Source: Pseudevernia furfuracea (Eukaryota; Ascomycota; Lecanoromycetes; Lecanorales; Parmeliaceae). Taken from it: a stretch of DNA of 64,000 nucleotides. The position numbers were made by a program, and so were the translations under genes. Shown piece after piece: positions 20,228 to 31,585 of the stretch (position 1 is its first letter; every line of letters starts with the position of its first letter). Below the pieces are notes generated by a model, which was given only the letters and a program-made list of their open reading frames with translations, made no database searches and was not told where the DNA came from. The stretch is taken from assembly GCA_022315425.1 (NCBI GenBank), contig JAIUPT010000035.1, positions 248,001-312,000 on the forward strand. The letters run 5' to 3'.

Positions 20228-21613
20228 ATGGAGCCAGGAGTAGCAGCTGCAGCTTATGGCGTGGAGACAGCCGTCGAGGGTGCTGCTGGCGCCGCAGTGG
20301 CCATTGCCGAGTCGACAATGCCATTGAAAGCTACCTGGAAACGGATTCCTACCGACACAATCCTGCCTCGCTCCTCTCATTCCCTATCAATCATCAAGAG
20401 TAAAGCATACATCTTTGGCGGTGAACAGCAGCCTCGAGAGCCCGTTGATAACCATGTTCATGTTTTCACTCTCCAGTCCGCCAACAACGATGAGGTGGAC
20501 TACCAAGTCATCCCAGCAAAAGCAGCTACAGATGAGGGAGCCGTACCATGTCCACGGGTGGGGCACACTGCCAGTGTGGTGGATGACCGGATATATGTGT
20601 TTGGAGGTAGGGGCGGCAAGGCGATGAAGCCACTAGAAGAGAATGGACGGGTCTGGGTTTTCGATACCAAGACAAACCAGTGGAGCTATATCGATCCAAC
20701 CAAGGGCTCTCCTTACCCTGCTGCAAGATCCTACCACGCATCCACATCTACTGAACATCCGGTTAGCACTTTCGAAGAGAAGACTGTACAAGATCCGCCC
20801 CCATTCAACGCTGCACATGAGCAAACCGAAAACGATCAGACCGTGATGCCTCTCGGTACCACAGCTTCTGGGTTTGACGACCATGGCACTATAGTGATTC
20901 ACGGAGGCTGTCCAGCCTCAGGCCGTGTTTCTGATGTGTGGGCTCTCAACATAGCTTCGAGACTGTGGTCACAATTCCCTGACGCCCCAGGCCCCGCCCG
21001 GGGCGGTCCCAGTCTGACCTTGAATGGAGAACGATTGTATCGCTTTGGGGGTTTCGATGGAGTGAAAGAGCTCGGAGGCCCAATACAGTTCCTACGTCTC
21101 ATAAATTCTACCTTCGATGACAAGGGTGGCAAAGGAGAATTGGCTCTTACTCCTCTAAATGGACAATGGGAAGATGTTGAAGCTCCACTAGGCACGCCTA
21201 TGCCTGGGGATCGCAGTGTCGCAGGTCTACAACCGGTCACTACGGGCCAAGGACGTCACTACTTGCTGCTATTCCTTGGCGAGCGGGACCCTAGCTCCTC
21301 GGGTCACGAGGCTGCCGGGAAGTTCTGGGACGATGTCTGGTCATTCCAACTACCGCCAGAAGGCATGACTGCTGCAAGCGTCAAAGATGCCACAAGACGG
21401 CTTTTTGGAGCCAAGACCGCTGAAGGAACATGGGCAAGAGTCGATGTTCCAGAGTCTTCGATGTCAGGCAACACGGAACACCCAGGTCAGAGAGGATGGT
21501 TTGCGAGTGCGCAGGCCCGGGACCTCGATCCTGGCTGTGTTGTGTTGTGGGGTGGCGTCCTGGGTGACAATTCGAGAGCAGGAGATGGCTGGATCTTAAC
21601 TGTTGAGTCGTAA
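20228..21613 (+). CDS. Kelch-repeat protein, 461 aa
   Basis: A single-exon gene. The protein carries about five to six kelch blades: PRSSHSLSIIKSKAYIFGG, PRVGHTASVVDDRIYVFGG, AARSYHAS..., a degenerate one near IVIHGGCPASGRVSDVWALN, GPSLTLNGERLYRFGG and WFASAQARDLDPGCVVLWGG. Partner strands such as VWVFDTKTNQWSYID and DVWSFQLPPEGM are present. Together these should form one beta-propeller, usually a protein-binding scaffold. There is no F-box, BTB or membrane segment, and no nitrile-specifier lectin domain. An Ala-rich N-terminus of some 30 residues precedes the first blade. The partner and process cannot be read from the sequence. Confidence 0.9.
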   Translation: MEPGVAAAAYGVETAVEGAAGAAVAIAESTMPLKATWKRIPTDTILPRSSHSLSIIKSKAYIFGGEQQPREPVDNHVHVFTLQSANNDEVDYQVIPAKAATDEGAVPCPRVGHTASVVDDRIYVFGGRGGKAMKPLEENGRVWVFDTKTNQWSYIDPTKGSPYPAARSYHASTSTEHPVSTFEEKTVQDPPPFNAAHEQTENDQTVMPLGTTASGFDDHGTIVIHGGCPASGRVSDVWALNIASRLWSQFPDAPGPARGGPSLTLNGERLYRFGGFDGVKELGGPIQFLRLINSTFDDKGGKGELALTPLNGQWEDVEAPLGTPMPGDRSVAGLQPVTTGQGRHYLLLFLGERDPSSSGHEAAGKFWDDVWSFQLPPEGMTAASVKDATRRLFGAKTAEGTWARVDVPESSMSGNTEHPGQRGWFASAQARDLDPGCVVLWGGVLGDNSRAGDGWILTVES

Positions 21614-22140
21614 TACTACGGAAAGTCCACCAGCCTGGTTCAATAGAGGAGAAAAGCGATGGTGTGCATTCCAAACATATCGACAGACAACTAATGGATG
21701 TTTATTGCCAATGGCTAAGTACCAAAGCTCCTTCTCTTTGGCAAGATTTGTGGTTCTCGCGATGATGTCTACTTTCGAAATTCTCCAAGATGCTTTGATT
21801 CCTTAACAACCTATCAGGATGTTTGTTATGAATGTAGCTCACTCTTTCCATCGGAAAGCTCCTTGGGTGATGACCATGATAGAGCCCTCTTTCCTTGGTT
21901 GATTGCGACACAGAAGGGCGATCAGTGGAACAAGAAGGCACGAATGAACCCGCGACCTTCAAACGATGAACCTACAGATTTTGCCTCTGCTTCTTCATCG
22001 CAGCATCCTTTCACCCAACTGTCCTATTGTTCTATCTCTATTGTTACCTCGATTCGAGAGCATTCTCTTTAGTTACCTCTCCAATAATCCATTGTTACTC
22101 CGCTCACGCCTCGCTTTACGGTGAATCTAACACACATGCG
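21614..22140. other. Intergenic region
   Basis: Nothing supported; 3' region of the kelch gene and promoter of the next gene. Confidence 0.45.
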
Positions 22141-24329
22141 ATGGCGAGAAGCGATCTGTCGGCCACCGGGCCGGGTGGGTCTCCCGTAGTAAGACTTGCT
22201 CATTGTGTGGCTTCCAACAATAACGGGGCGTGACTGACAGTCTACCCATACAGCAGCTATCAAAACAACGTCGCGCGCAAGCTCCAATGCTTTCACCCCA
22301 ACACCTTGCATTAGCTCGGAGTTTGCCACATAGTGGAGCTAGCACCTCAACTCCCAGCCTTCTCACACCTCCGGTGTCAGGCACACCGAATATGAGTCCT
22401 CCTCCCCGGCGCGAAGCAGAGGACTACATGAATGTTCACGTTCCTGACCATCATCATCGTAAGAGGAAGCATCCTAGGGAGAAAACAAGGAAATTATACA
22501 ATACCAGAGAGGGGAGCGAGGAACCAAGACCTCCGCAGCGCTCACTGAGGCTCGGGCCGCAGACTGCGAGTTCAGATGGAAGTTGTTGCGAAATCTGTTC
22601 CACTGGCGTTTCCGATGGCGGCGAAGACAGCGATTCCCACACTCCTTTGATCAAGAGCGTAGGTCAACCTAATTCTCGGAGCCACCTACATGGATCCCAG
22701 AGTATTAAAAAAGTCGACGAAAACCATGTCCAGACATGGCCAACACCGAGCTCTTTAGCCGTCGTTGAGGAACCTGATTCTCCAGCGGTCAATGCTCTGC
22801 AGTCACTTAGCTTCCAGGTACCAATACGTCCAAACTCTCGCGGTCTGCAGCGTGTATCGACTGCGCTCGTAAATACCTTGAGCCTTTTTAGGCCTAACCC
22901 CGCAGTCTCGTTTGACGTTGTTCCTTCTCGCAAGGCGAGTAAGAAGGCTGAAGAAGCTTCGCGGCGAAATAGCGCGCATAGTAAAAGTCTTGCGTATCAG
23001 GACGTTAACCGTCGTCGCCCAACTTTCAAAGATGGCAAGGATGTTTCCCGAGCGCTTGGGACTCCGGCCACGATAACTCTGAGAAAAGCGAGTAACGTTT
23101 ACGCAATCAGTCCTGTTACAACCTCAATGAGCGCATCATTGACTCGCGAACGCGAACATAAGTCTGCAGCAGATGCTCCAGCGTCTGAGCTGCTTGCATT
23201 CTATTCGTCACGAACACTGGACAAGAGACCAACACTCACAGAACTGCCCTCCCCAGAAAGCGTCGAGGCGCCCAGGAGTCTGAAAGAACAACCAACATTT
23301 ACACTCGGAACGGAGTCCCAATCTTTCCGGAGAGGGTCTAAGTCTGTTTCTCAGTTCAGTGACATCTCCAACGCTCGACGGTGTAGCATGCCAGCCGAAG
23401 CTGCCCTCACATTTGCAGATGTTCACGTCGCACCAGGGTCATTTGCTGTCGGGCCAAACCCCAGGACACAGTCCCTCGTACCTGCAGAGTTCAGTCGCCG
23501 AATCAGTACTGTCCAAGTTTGGTCTCGTTGCAGCGTTCACGAGGTGATATGGAGAGAGGACGAGACAATGAGCGGTAGTAGCACCACAGCCAGTTCTAGA
23601 GCTTCCCAACACGTGGGACACTCATTTCGGTCCACTCCTAGTCCGGACGGCGAGGGAAGTCCAACGCAAGAACCGGCCATTGAAACAGAAGAAACAAAAG
23701 CTGCTCTTCCCTCGGTTTCTGATTCAGTGTCAATGTTCACGAAAATGCCAGATCGCCTTTTCCGATGGACTTGGGGGGTGTCGTCGGGTTCGTCCGAGAG
23801 TACGCCGCGTGCAGTTGATCCCAAGAGTGACCCTCTGGGTCAAGCAGCCGAGGTTGCAGCCCGAGCGGCGGAAACAAAAGACGACCCTTTGGGTCAAACA
23901 CTGGTAAATAGCACCTCTGATCCTGTTTTCGGCAGTTCGACACAGTCCTCTGACCGCCGGGATTCAAGATCCCATAAGCCCTCAATCTTTGAGCTGTCGA
24001 GCGTCCAATCATTTCCCGCCCTCCGCTCACGTAGCTCCACTGCTGAATGGCGGAAAGCACCTCTCGTCCATCTTCAGGACCCACTCGCTGGCCGGGTGAC
24101 TCAGTGCCATGTCCAAAAGAGCTCTCACTGTGCCGGGCTGAGAACAAACTTAGGAAGCTATGTTGCAGAGGGCAAGGAAAGACGGTCTTCGCAGCTACAT
24201 GACACTGCTAGTGGCAGGAGATGGAGTTCGGGTTCACTAGCTAACGCTCGGCTTGGAATAGTTGGTAGCGTAGGGTCGGGTGTTGGGGCGAGCTCGCGTA
24301 AGAGAGTTTTGTCGAGGCGTAAGTTCTGA
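22141..24329 (+). CDS. Large disordered protein of unknown function, 707 aa
   Basis: Exon 1 (22141-22188, MARSDLSATGPGGSPV) joins exon 2 (22254-24329) across a GT-AG intron, in frame. The product is rich in Ser, Pro, Arg and Thr and shows no folded domain or membrane span. A basic stretch HHHRKRKHPREKTRK (about residue 80) could be a nuclear localisation signal. Many S/T-P and R-x-x-S sites (SFRRGSKSVSQFSD, SSRKRVLSRRKF at the end) suggest phosphorylation. A short internal duplication is seen: KSDPLGQAAE and later KDDPLGQTLV. No relative is recognised. The long stop-free frame of 692 codons makes it a real gene. Confidence 0.75.
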
Positions 24330-24846
24330 ACCTGGTAAGAGTCTTCAATCAAGCTTGGCTGCTGGCCTTCAAACCTTAGTCTCGCTTTCTCCAATCCTGA
24401 GTGACCATTTGCCCTCCCCTTTTATGCGCAAATTTTGGCAATGAGATACATTTTTGTTCTCGACCCCTTGCCTCCAAATTTGGCTTGTGTCTACTACGAA
24501 AACTGTACCGGTCCCAGACAAGCTCCACTGAGCCTCCTTCCTCGCTAACTCATATTATTGTTTGCATTCCTTCTGCAAGGAGACGAGGCATTTTTGTAAG
24601 CGGGTAGTGTGGTCGGCTGAGTAGTGAGGCATATTGAGGTTATTGACCCCTTGCTTCGGGGTAGGCGAAGCTCTCAGTCTTGGCTTCGAGCATCCCATTC
24701 GTATACAAAAGCCACCCAGCTCCTCTCATGAATCGATATCTACGCTCAACAGCCTTGATCATCCGTACTTCTGTTATTTCATTACACACCGGTTCCGTCT
24801 TCTCCTCCTCAGACTACACGGCAGCGTCTCTCCAAAGTCCCCTTCT

Positions 24847-25149
24847 ATGAAAGAACAACGTCAACCTCCTCCATACTCCAACCCCAACTGCAACGATACA
24901 CCCCGCGAAATCCAAACCATGTCCGCCTCCACCAACATCATCCTTAACGAGCGAATGGAGGAGCAGAGCCCACCAATGACTCCCACTTCTGTCAGGGCTG
25001 TCCAAAGCGTCGGTTCCTTTTTGTTCTTGTTCTTCATCATGCAGGGTATCGTCGACTATTTCGTTTTGCGCACCTTGCTTGGGATGGCGGATACTGTGGG
25101 GAGCTCATTGGTGTGCGTGGCTGGGCCGCCGAATGGGACTGCTACCTAG
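24847..25149 (+). CDS. Small single-span membrane protein, 100 aa
   Basis: Starts MKEQRQPPPYSNPNCNDTPRE, a Pro-rich polar head, and has one hydrophobic span (VGSFLFLFFIMQGIVDYFVL) at about residues 57-77, followed by a short tail. The same frame is open further upstream to 24634, but that part has no coding character, so I chose the ATG at 24847. No family is recognised. The head is typical of small fungal membrane proteins with PPY motifs. It may be a short real gene or chance. Confidence 0.4.
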   Translation: MKEQRQPPPYSNPNCNDTPREIQTMSASTNIILNERMEEQSPPMTPTSVRAVQSVGSFLFLFFIMQGIVDYFVLRTLLGMADTVGSSLVCVAGPPNGTAT

Positions 25150-26363
25150 GGAGTGGGGGAGGGAGGGTGGGTGGAAGGGAATGGAGTTTTGTATGATGGT
25201 AGGCGATGGGCAGGATCATGGATTTATTGGGGGTGCGGAAGTTTGGTTTGGGGGTTATAAGGGGGGGAACAGGGTTTAGGCGGAGAAGATGGCGGTGTTT
25301 TGACAAAGGCACAAGGCAAAAGGCTTGCTTGCTTCGTGGATCCTGAGGCGACCATCTCAACTCCGTGGCCCAAATCTAACGGCCGGTTGGTTGGAGATTT
25401 GGATCACATTTTGATCAGTAGTTTGCAGCGCTGAACTCCGGACGGTTACTGTAAGGTGTTCGCCCTAAGTTTGACGAATCTAATTTCATAAGAATTTCTC
25501 AACGTCAGTGACTTCTGATTGTGATATTCGAATTCCTGAAGAAATTTGAGCCGATTTATCCCTTTCAATAGTATCTCATCATTTTGAAAAGAAGGCCGAA
25601 ATTTGTTGAATCACGAAAGTTGAACTATAAATATACGAATCGTTCCAGGAGCCAACTTTTTTCGAAATTATTTTGTGATATTTAGATCTTGCCACCTAAA
25701 TCGACCGGTGAAAATGTGAGATATCTACTACATCTTTCCTTCTATAGTTCTCAAATACTATTCGTACTCTTTCATATATTGCTTACATTTCGACGTCGCC
25801 GTAGACTATGAGCCTCTGCAAAGATTATTAGCGCGTATTACTTCTAGATGGACAAAGAGGCTGCTTGGAGGGATTTTTGATGGAAAAGCTCCGTTTGACT
25901 GCGAAGTGTGTTGATGTGAGCCGGGCTCGAAAGGCGGTATTCCAGACTTTTGCTGCAAATTGACTGCTCGGATGCTCCTTATATTCCAAACTGCAATAAC
26001 ACAGATTTTTGCAGGCTACCTGTTTCTTGTGCCGAATATATCATTCCGCTTGCAGTGTTCCAGGTGAGTTGCAGATCATGCAAGAAAGAGTATCCTGAGC
26101 AGCCAGATAGCGTCGCTGTGCACCACGCCGCACGCAAGAATATTTCCACCTATCAGTTTCCTTTCCATTTTTTGAGCTAAACATCCTCGCATGAAGCAGT
26201 AAGTATCTCGCAGGATTCAGCTCAGCACATAACGCCTCCGCCCTGCAACGTATTATAAATGAATCAAGGCTGTGCATAAAACAATGACTGCTACCTCCTC
26301 GTCCTATTCCCTGTTCTTCATGCTTACTATATCCATCAGTTTCTTTTCATCACAACTTAAAGC
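25150..26363. other. Gene-poor spacer, AT-rich centre
   Basis: No gene seen. 25440-25800 is AT-rich with no long frame. Confidence 0.5.
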
Positions 26364-28035
26364 ATAGACCGCCCCTATTCGACCCTAGAACTCGTCAAAC
26401 ACGATGAGCCTGCTAGCGCTTTAGAACGTGACTACGATGTGACAGCCTTTGAGCTCGATGCAAGCGCTTTGGCCCCTCAGGTAAGTAAGAAATGCTACGT
26501 AACAAATGATTATACTGAATGAGGATATAGGTTGTACCTGATAAAACGCCACAAGTGCTGTACAACACCTCACTTCCTGAGGCCCACGAAGAGTCTACTA
26601 GAGAAAAGGCTCCTAGCCATCATACCATTAAGCCTGCGCTCAAATGGCCATGGATGGTCATCGCGTTGGTCATCGCCGCAGCTATCGCTGTTGGAGTCTG
26701 GGATGGGATCTGGCGTCATCGCGAGCATTCATCGCATAGATCATCTACAGCAATCAGGTGCGTATTTTGTACGTATCTGGCTTCTTCTTGGCTCACTTTC
26801 ATAGCCCACCGGCCCCGCACAATATCCTTAATGATACATCTTTGTCAATCTTCTCTCTCGCCAATGGTGGTCGGCAGTGTTTCTTCTAAGAAGATACTGG
26901 TGTCATCCGACGTGCGATTCATACTGCATCAAACAACCAATGGAACACGAGCCTGTATCTCAATGCCAGTACGAACCCCTTTTTCAACTACAGTTCAAAC
27001 CCCAAGAATCATACGCCGCTGGCAGTCGCGATCTTTGGAGGATCTGGCCACTTAGGGTCTGAAATAGTGGTACTAATGAAAAGCTAAAAAAATGTACAAT
27101 TCTTATGCATGCTAACTATTACGCAGGTTGGCCTGTACTACGTTTCACAAGACCATTCCTTGTGGTCAAGCATTCTTGCTGAAGGTTCTAGACCCTAGAT
27201 TCAAAATTGAATACTTACAGCACCACAGTAGATACGCGGTCACTGTCCATTACCTCAATAGGAAATGGGTCATCTGATACAAACTATACCACCAATTCAG
27301 CTCTTCTATACTATGAGAATCCGAATGGTAATGTATCAGCCCTGTTGCAGCGTGGCAACTTCCCAGATCAGTTCCAATGGGTCGACATTACCAGTCAAGA
27401 AAGCGAGTCGTTACCGAATGAATTTCGCGACGCTCCTGGCCTCATCGCCGACATTGACAATATACCGAATGAGGCAGGTAACGATGCCTTCGAAAACCCC
27501 TCCAATTACAGCAAGACACTGTATGAGTCAGATACTGACGCTATTTTCAGCAACCCCTTCACAAGTGGAGCAAACTTCTCTGGACTTTTCATAGGAGCGC
27601 TGTTCTACTCTCCGCCTGACCCATCACTGGTAAAAGGTGAATCTCCTGTCTCTAGCGGCACTTTCACGTATGCTGGACACATGATCGGCCCTAGCGGCCC
27701 TAGAAGTTTCAGCGCGGGTATGAATTGCGCATCTTTTGTATCCCGAATGATGCTTCGATCCACCTGTCAGATGTTGCAATTTTGGCACGGATACGTTGAC
27801 TAATGCTATCTAGATCAACGGCACACAACCGGCAATATTGAATCTAATGCCGGAATACCAAGCATTTGGAACACCAAACAATACTTTTCCGTTCACGAGA
27901 CTTACCAGTGTAACCACTGGCCAATCGACTTTCCTATACCATCAGATAAACGGCACGACGTTTGCTGAGGAGCAGTGGGACGCGTTATTGAATGTCTGGA
28001 TTCCCTCCGTGTACATTACTATATCAGACTCCTAG
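26364..28035 (+). pseudogene. Membrane-anchored fucose-lectin-like protein, decayed copy B
   Basis: The paralogue of 4690-6204. It keeps a 5' exon absent from copy A: DRPYSTLELVKHDEP..., with ATA at 26364-26366 just where an initiator ATG would be expected. Introns 26481-26530 and 26758-26804 keep frame. The membrane span is WMVIALVIAAAIAVGVWDGIW. In the ectodomain, PHNILNDTSLSIFSLANGGRQCFF is followed by TAA at 26887-26889 and then EDTGVIRRAIHTASNNQW. Copy A has Gln at this place (QLYFQDNSGLIRYAF), so a CAA to TAA change is the simplest reading. A frame change follows near 27175-27205 (LYYVSQDHSLW, then TYSTTVDTRSLSIT), and another near 27780. The end (TTFAEEQWDALLNVW...) matches copy A. These combined lesions make loss of function likely. 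Confidence 0.65.
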
Positions 28036-28651
28036 CGTTTGAGCTGTTATGTCAGGTGTCATAGACAAAGAGGAAGGAGCTATGATCTTTGGACAGGACA
28101 ACAGGCGTGGTTGGAGTTATGCCGGTTTTGACGTAGCCTCGACTATATATACACAATAACAATTATTGTCTGATCCTGGATCGCACACCCACCCGATGAT
28201 TATCACAGTGAATGTGCGAAGCGTCGATTTGCTTCGACCTGCAATTACGCACCTCGCGGGCGACACAACTCGTACCACACCCTACAATTTAGAACGTTGG
28301 ATAGCTCCACAACGAGAGATCTGGCGCAGAAAGTTTCACTTCTTAAGATGCGGATACTACTTCAACGAAGAGATATCATTGCCAGCTTAATTCGATTGGA
28401 GAAGTATTGATCGATCTATGCTAATTCAGAAGACATCGAGATTGCTTGGCGTGTAAGATGACGCTTATCATACGCGAGCGTACCGATCTTCCTATCAAAG
28501 GATCGAGAATGCATGACCCCTCCTTTATCTTAGTCACCATCCCTGGGTTCCCGCTTTTAGTATCCTTTGTATCATGTTCTCTTTCTCAATTCTTTTCCCT
28601 CTTCAAATGCATGAGAGCTCGTTCTTATTATCTCGGTGAAGTTTTGTAAAC
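28036..28651. other. Intergenic region
   Basis: No supported gene; upstream region of the oxygenase gene. Confidence 0.45.
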
Positions 28652-29828
28652 ATGCCAACGGCCAAGTACTTCAACAGATACCCACCTTTCCCCAACAATG
28701 TCCCCGTAGCCGATCTTCCACGCGTCTCGCTCGGTAAGCTGATAGCCAACGATGACGCCGAATCGGAGCAACTGTTTCGAGCTTGCAGAGAGACTGGCTT
28801 CTTCCTCGTAGATTTGAGAGGCTCGTGCGAGGGTGAAACCATGCTCAAAGATGCCGAGCTGGCCTTTGACCTTAATGAAAAGATTTACGAGATTGATCAA
28901 GAAGAATTGATGAAGCATGCGTTCAAGCCTCCCGGAAGTCTTTTCGGGTATGTTCTTCCAGGCCTTCTTCTATCAGACTCAGCAAATGTATACTCCATAC
29001 AGCATGGGCGAGACGGTAAAGTGTAACATCACAATCAACAGGTACAAAGGCATCGGTAAAACGAAGCTGGAAGACGGCAGTCCCGATCGTATCGAGTTCT
29101 ACAGCCTTGCACAGGATGATATACTCGATCTATCTCCCCGCGACAATCCTGAACTAATCCAGACCAACCGCAAGACCTTCCAAGATTTCTTCAATCACGC
29201 GCATGGGATCATCCGCCACCTCCTCTGCCATCTCGACAGGCACTTGGCCCTCAAGCCCAACACACTAGCCTCTCTCAATCCTCAAGACAAACCCTCAGGT
29301 ACTTCACTCCGCCTACTCAAAAGTCTGCCACAAATAGTTGGGAGCCACCAAACCAGTTTACCTGGCCACACAGATGTCGGTTCCATAACCATGCTCTTCA
29401 ACATAATCGGTGGCCTCCAGATCCTGCCCGCCGACGCCGAAGACAAGGACGAGCACTGGCGCTACGTTCGGCCAGAGCCAGGATGCGCCCTCATCAATCT
29501 CGGCGACGCAATGGTGCAGTGGAGCGGTGGCATCTTACGAAGCAACGTGCATCGCGTGGCGACGCCTCCCGGGGAGCAAGCAGGCTGCACACGGTACAGC
29601 ATGGCTTATCTGATGCGGCCGGAAGCTAATGTGTCGATGCGGCGTTTTGTTGGCGGCGGCGTCATTCCTCAGCCTGTTGATGGGGAAGAGGATGAGGATA
29701 TCCGCGCGGAAGACTGGCAGAGGAGGAGAGTGGCTCAGATTGTTCTGGGGAAGGGGGTCCCTAAAAGCATTGGAGGTAGGAAGATTGAGGGCCAGAAGAT
29801 GCAAAAGGCTCATCGAAGCGACATTTGA
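28652..29828 (+). CDS. 2-oxoglutarate/Fe(II) oxygenase, isopenicillin-N-synthase-like, 360 aa
   Basis: Two exons, 28652-28947 and 29042-29828, join in frame (1083 nt). The N-terminal DIOX_N-like half has VPVADLPRVSLGKL and FRACRETGFFLVDLRG. The C-terminal double-stranded beta-helix has the iron triad GHTDVGSITML (His and Asp near 208 and 210) and NVHRVATPPG (His near 269), with CTRYSMAYL supplying the Arg-x-Ser that binds 2-oxoglutarate. It should use O2 and 2-oxoglutarate to hydroxylate or desaturate a small molecule. The substrate cannot be told, and no biosynthetic genes flank it. Length is typical for fungal members. Confidence 0.92.
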
Positions 29829-31585
29829 TGGGCAATGAGTTCAGCAACGTCTTGTTTTGACTGTTGGCGCTTTCATCCTGCGCAAGACGGTGAGCATCTC
29901 ACATGGTGCTCCCCATGATAGTCTAGTGGACCTTTTGTTTTCCGGTGCTCTCCAAGAACAATAATGCCTACCTTGGAATTCCAGTTTGGTCTGGTTTTGG
30001 TGAAACCTCTGCAAAAGCCTATGTCTTGTCTTTGTAAAATCAAACCTGGATGGTAGTATTTAATTGAATTAAGGGTGTATAGCTTCCTTACATGGCTGTC
30101 TAGTTGGCATCCACTCTTGCATGATAATCACATACACTCAAGAGCTCTCGATCCTGCTTTGCATCGCCAGAAACTTCCTCGGCTTGTCACTTGCTGGACT
30201 CTTGCAACTTCAGTTAGCATATGGCAGACTAGAACTCCCCAAAGTCACAGGGACAGCTTGTCTTCGTCTTTACTATTTTTGCTGCCGCCAGTATGACTAA
30301 CCTCCACCCTCTGGACGCTTACCAGTTTCGGGTTTGTATCCGCCCAATCTCTGCAAGATCTTCTCGCCGCTCTGAACACGTGCAAACCTTTCTCTTCGAC
30401 CTGGGTTTCCATCGTCTGTCGTCCTCGCTCTCCCCGGAGGAATTGGAGCTCACTGGTCCATTGAGACCTCCACGTTTTGAGGGGCAGATCAGAAACGAGT
30501 AGAGGTTACAACCAGCCCTGAAGACAAGGATCATACGCTCAGGAAAAGTGGCGAGAGCTACCCACGTGGCGCACCTATTTGGTTATCGTGCTGTTCCATG
30601 CCCTGGTATGCTCCCATGAATCATGCTGAACATTTCTGGAGGAGCAGAAGCTGCCCTCGGACATACATTCTACCGGGTCAACATAGATTTTGCGTAAGAG
30701 ACTCACGATCTTATAAAACGAGAAGTCATGCATTAGCATGTTCGTGTGCAGAGGCAGCTGATGGCTGCCGCGAATCATGCGGAAAGCAGGGGCCGGTGAG
30801 GAATTATACGGAGGACAGTGCTTCGACCAAGCATGGAATTACTGCATGAGACCTGCAACAATGCCATACGCTTCTAGGTCAGAAGTAGCTCAAGCTCGAA
30901 GGGATATGTTAAGATGTAGGTGCCATTGAAGCAAAGCTTGCGGCTCCACGGTAGAAGATGGATAGCAGATTCTCCGATTTGGACATCCTCGTGGAAGCAG
31001 CGAGGCGTGTATATCACACCTCGACAGAGTAAATTGAGGATTTGATCCAAGACAACCGGGGTGAAGTTTCGGCACCGACCAGGGTCTGACACGATACCCT
31101 CTGTGAAGTTGCGGTTTGTCTTACAGAATCGACATCGTCGGGATCAAGCAGCAGCCTAAAGTCACCCTGCCAAAAACAGATGGAGCACAACCGCCCGGTA
31201 CGCAGTACGAGGACAAAGAGCACAAATAGTTACGGCGGGTAGTGGCAGCTAGTCCGCCTTAGTAAAACTGTGAAGGCACAATGCCCCAACGACGGGAGAG
31301 TGCTAGAAATTATCCACACCCTTCAAGATGCATGACACTCTTTGATGCAAGAGCAAGACCCGGCAATGCCACCGTCAAAAACGACCCAGGAACAAAGGAA
31401 GCGGCACAAGGCAACATCCATCAACGCCAAGCAAATATGTCCAGAAAAAACGACAAACAGCGAGCTCAGGAAAAAGCGGTGATCTTGCAAAAGTCTGTCA
31501 TGGCAACCCAACATTCCACATAAATACGCCCCCGCCCCCCAACGATGGATCAATATGACAAGCTCCTCACATAATCACCACAAAA
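29829..31585. other. Intergenic region
   Basis: No supported gene. Frames at 30293-30502 (plus) and 30874-31223 (minus) were read and not recognised; they may be chance or remains of older genes. Confidence 0.4.

Noticed and set aside
30874..31223. Minus-strand frames in the spacer before the acidic protein gene
   Set aside because: No start, splice structure or family match could be supported.
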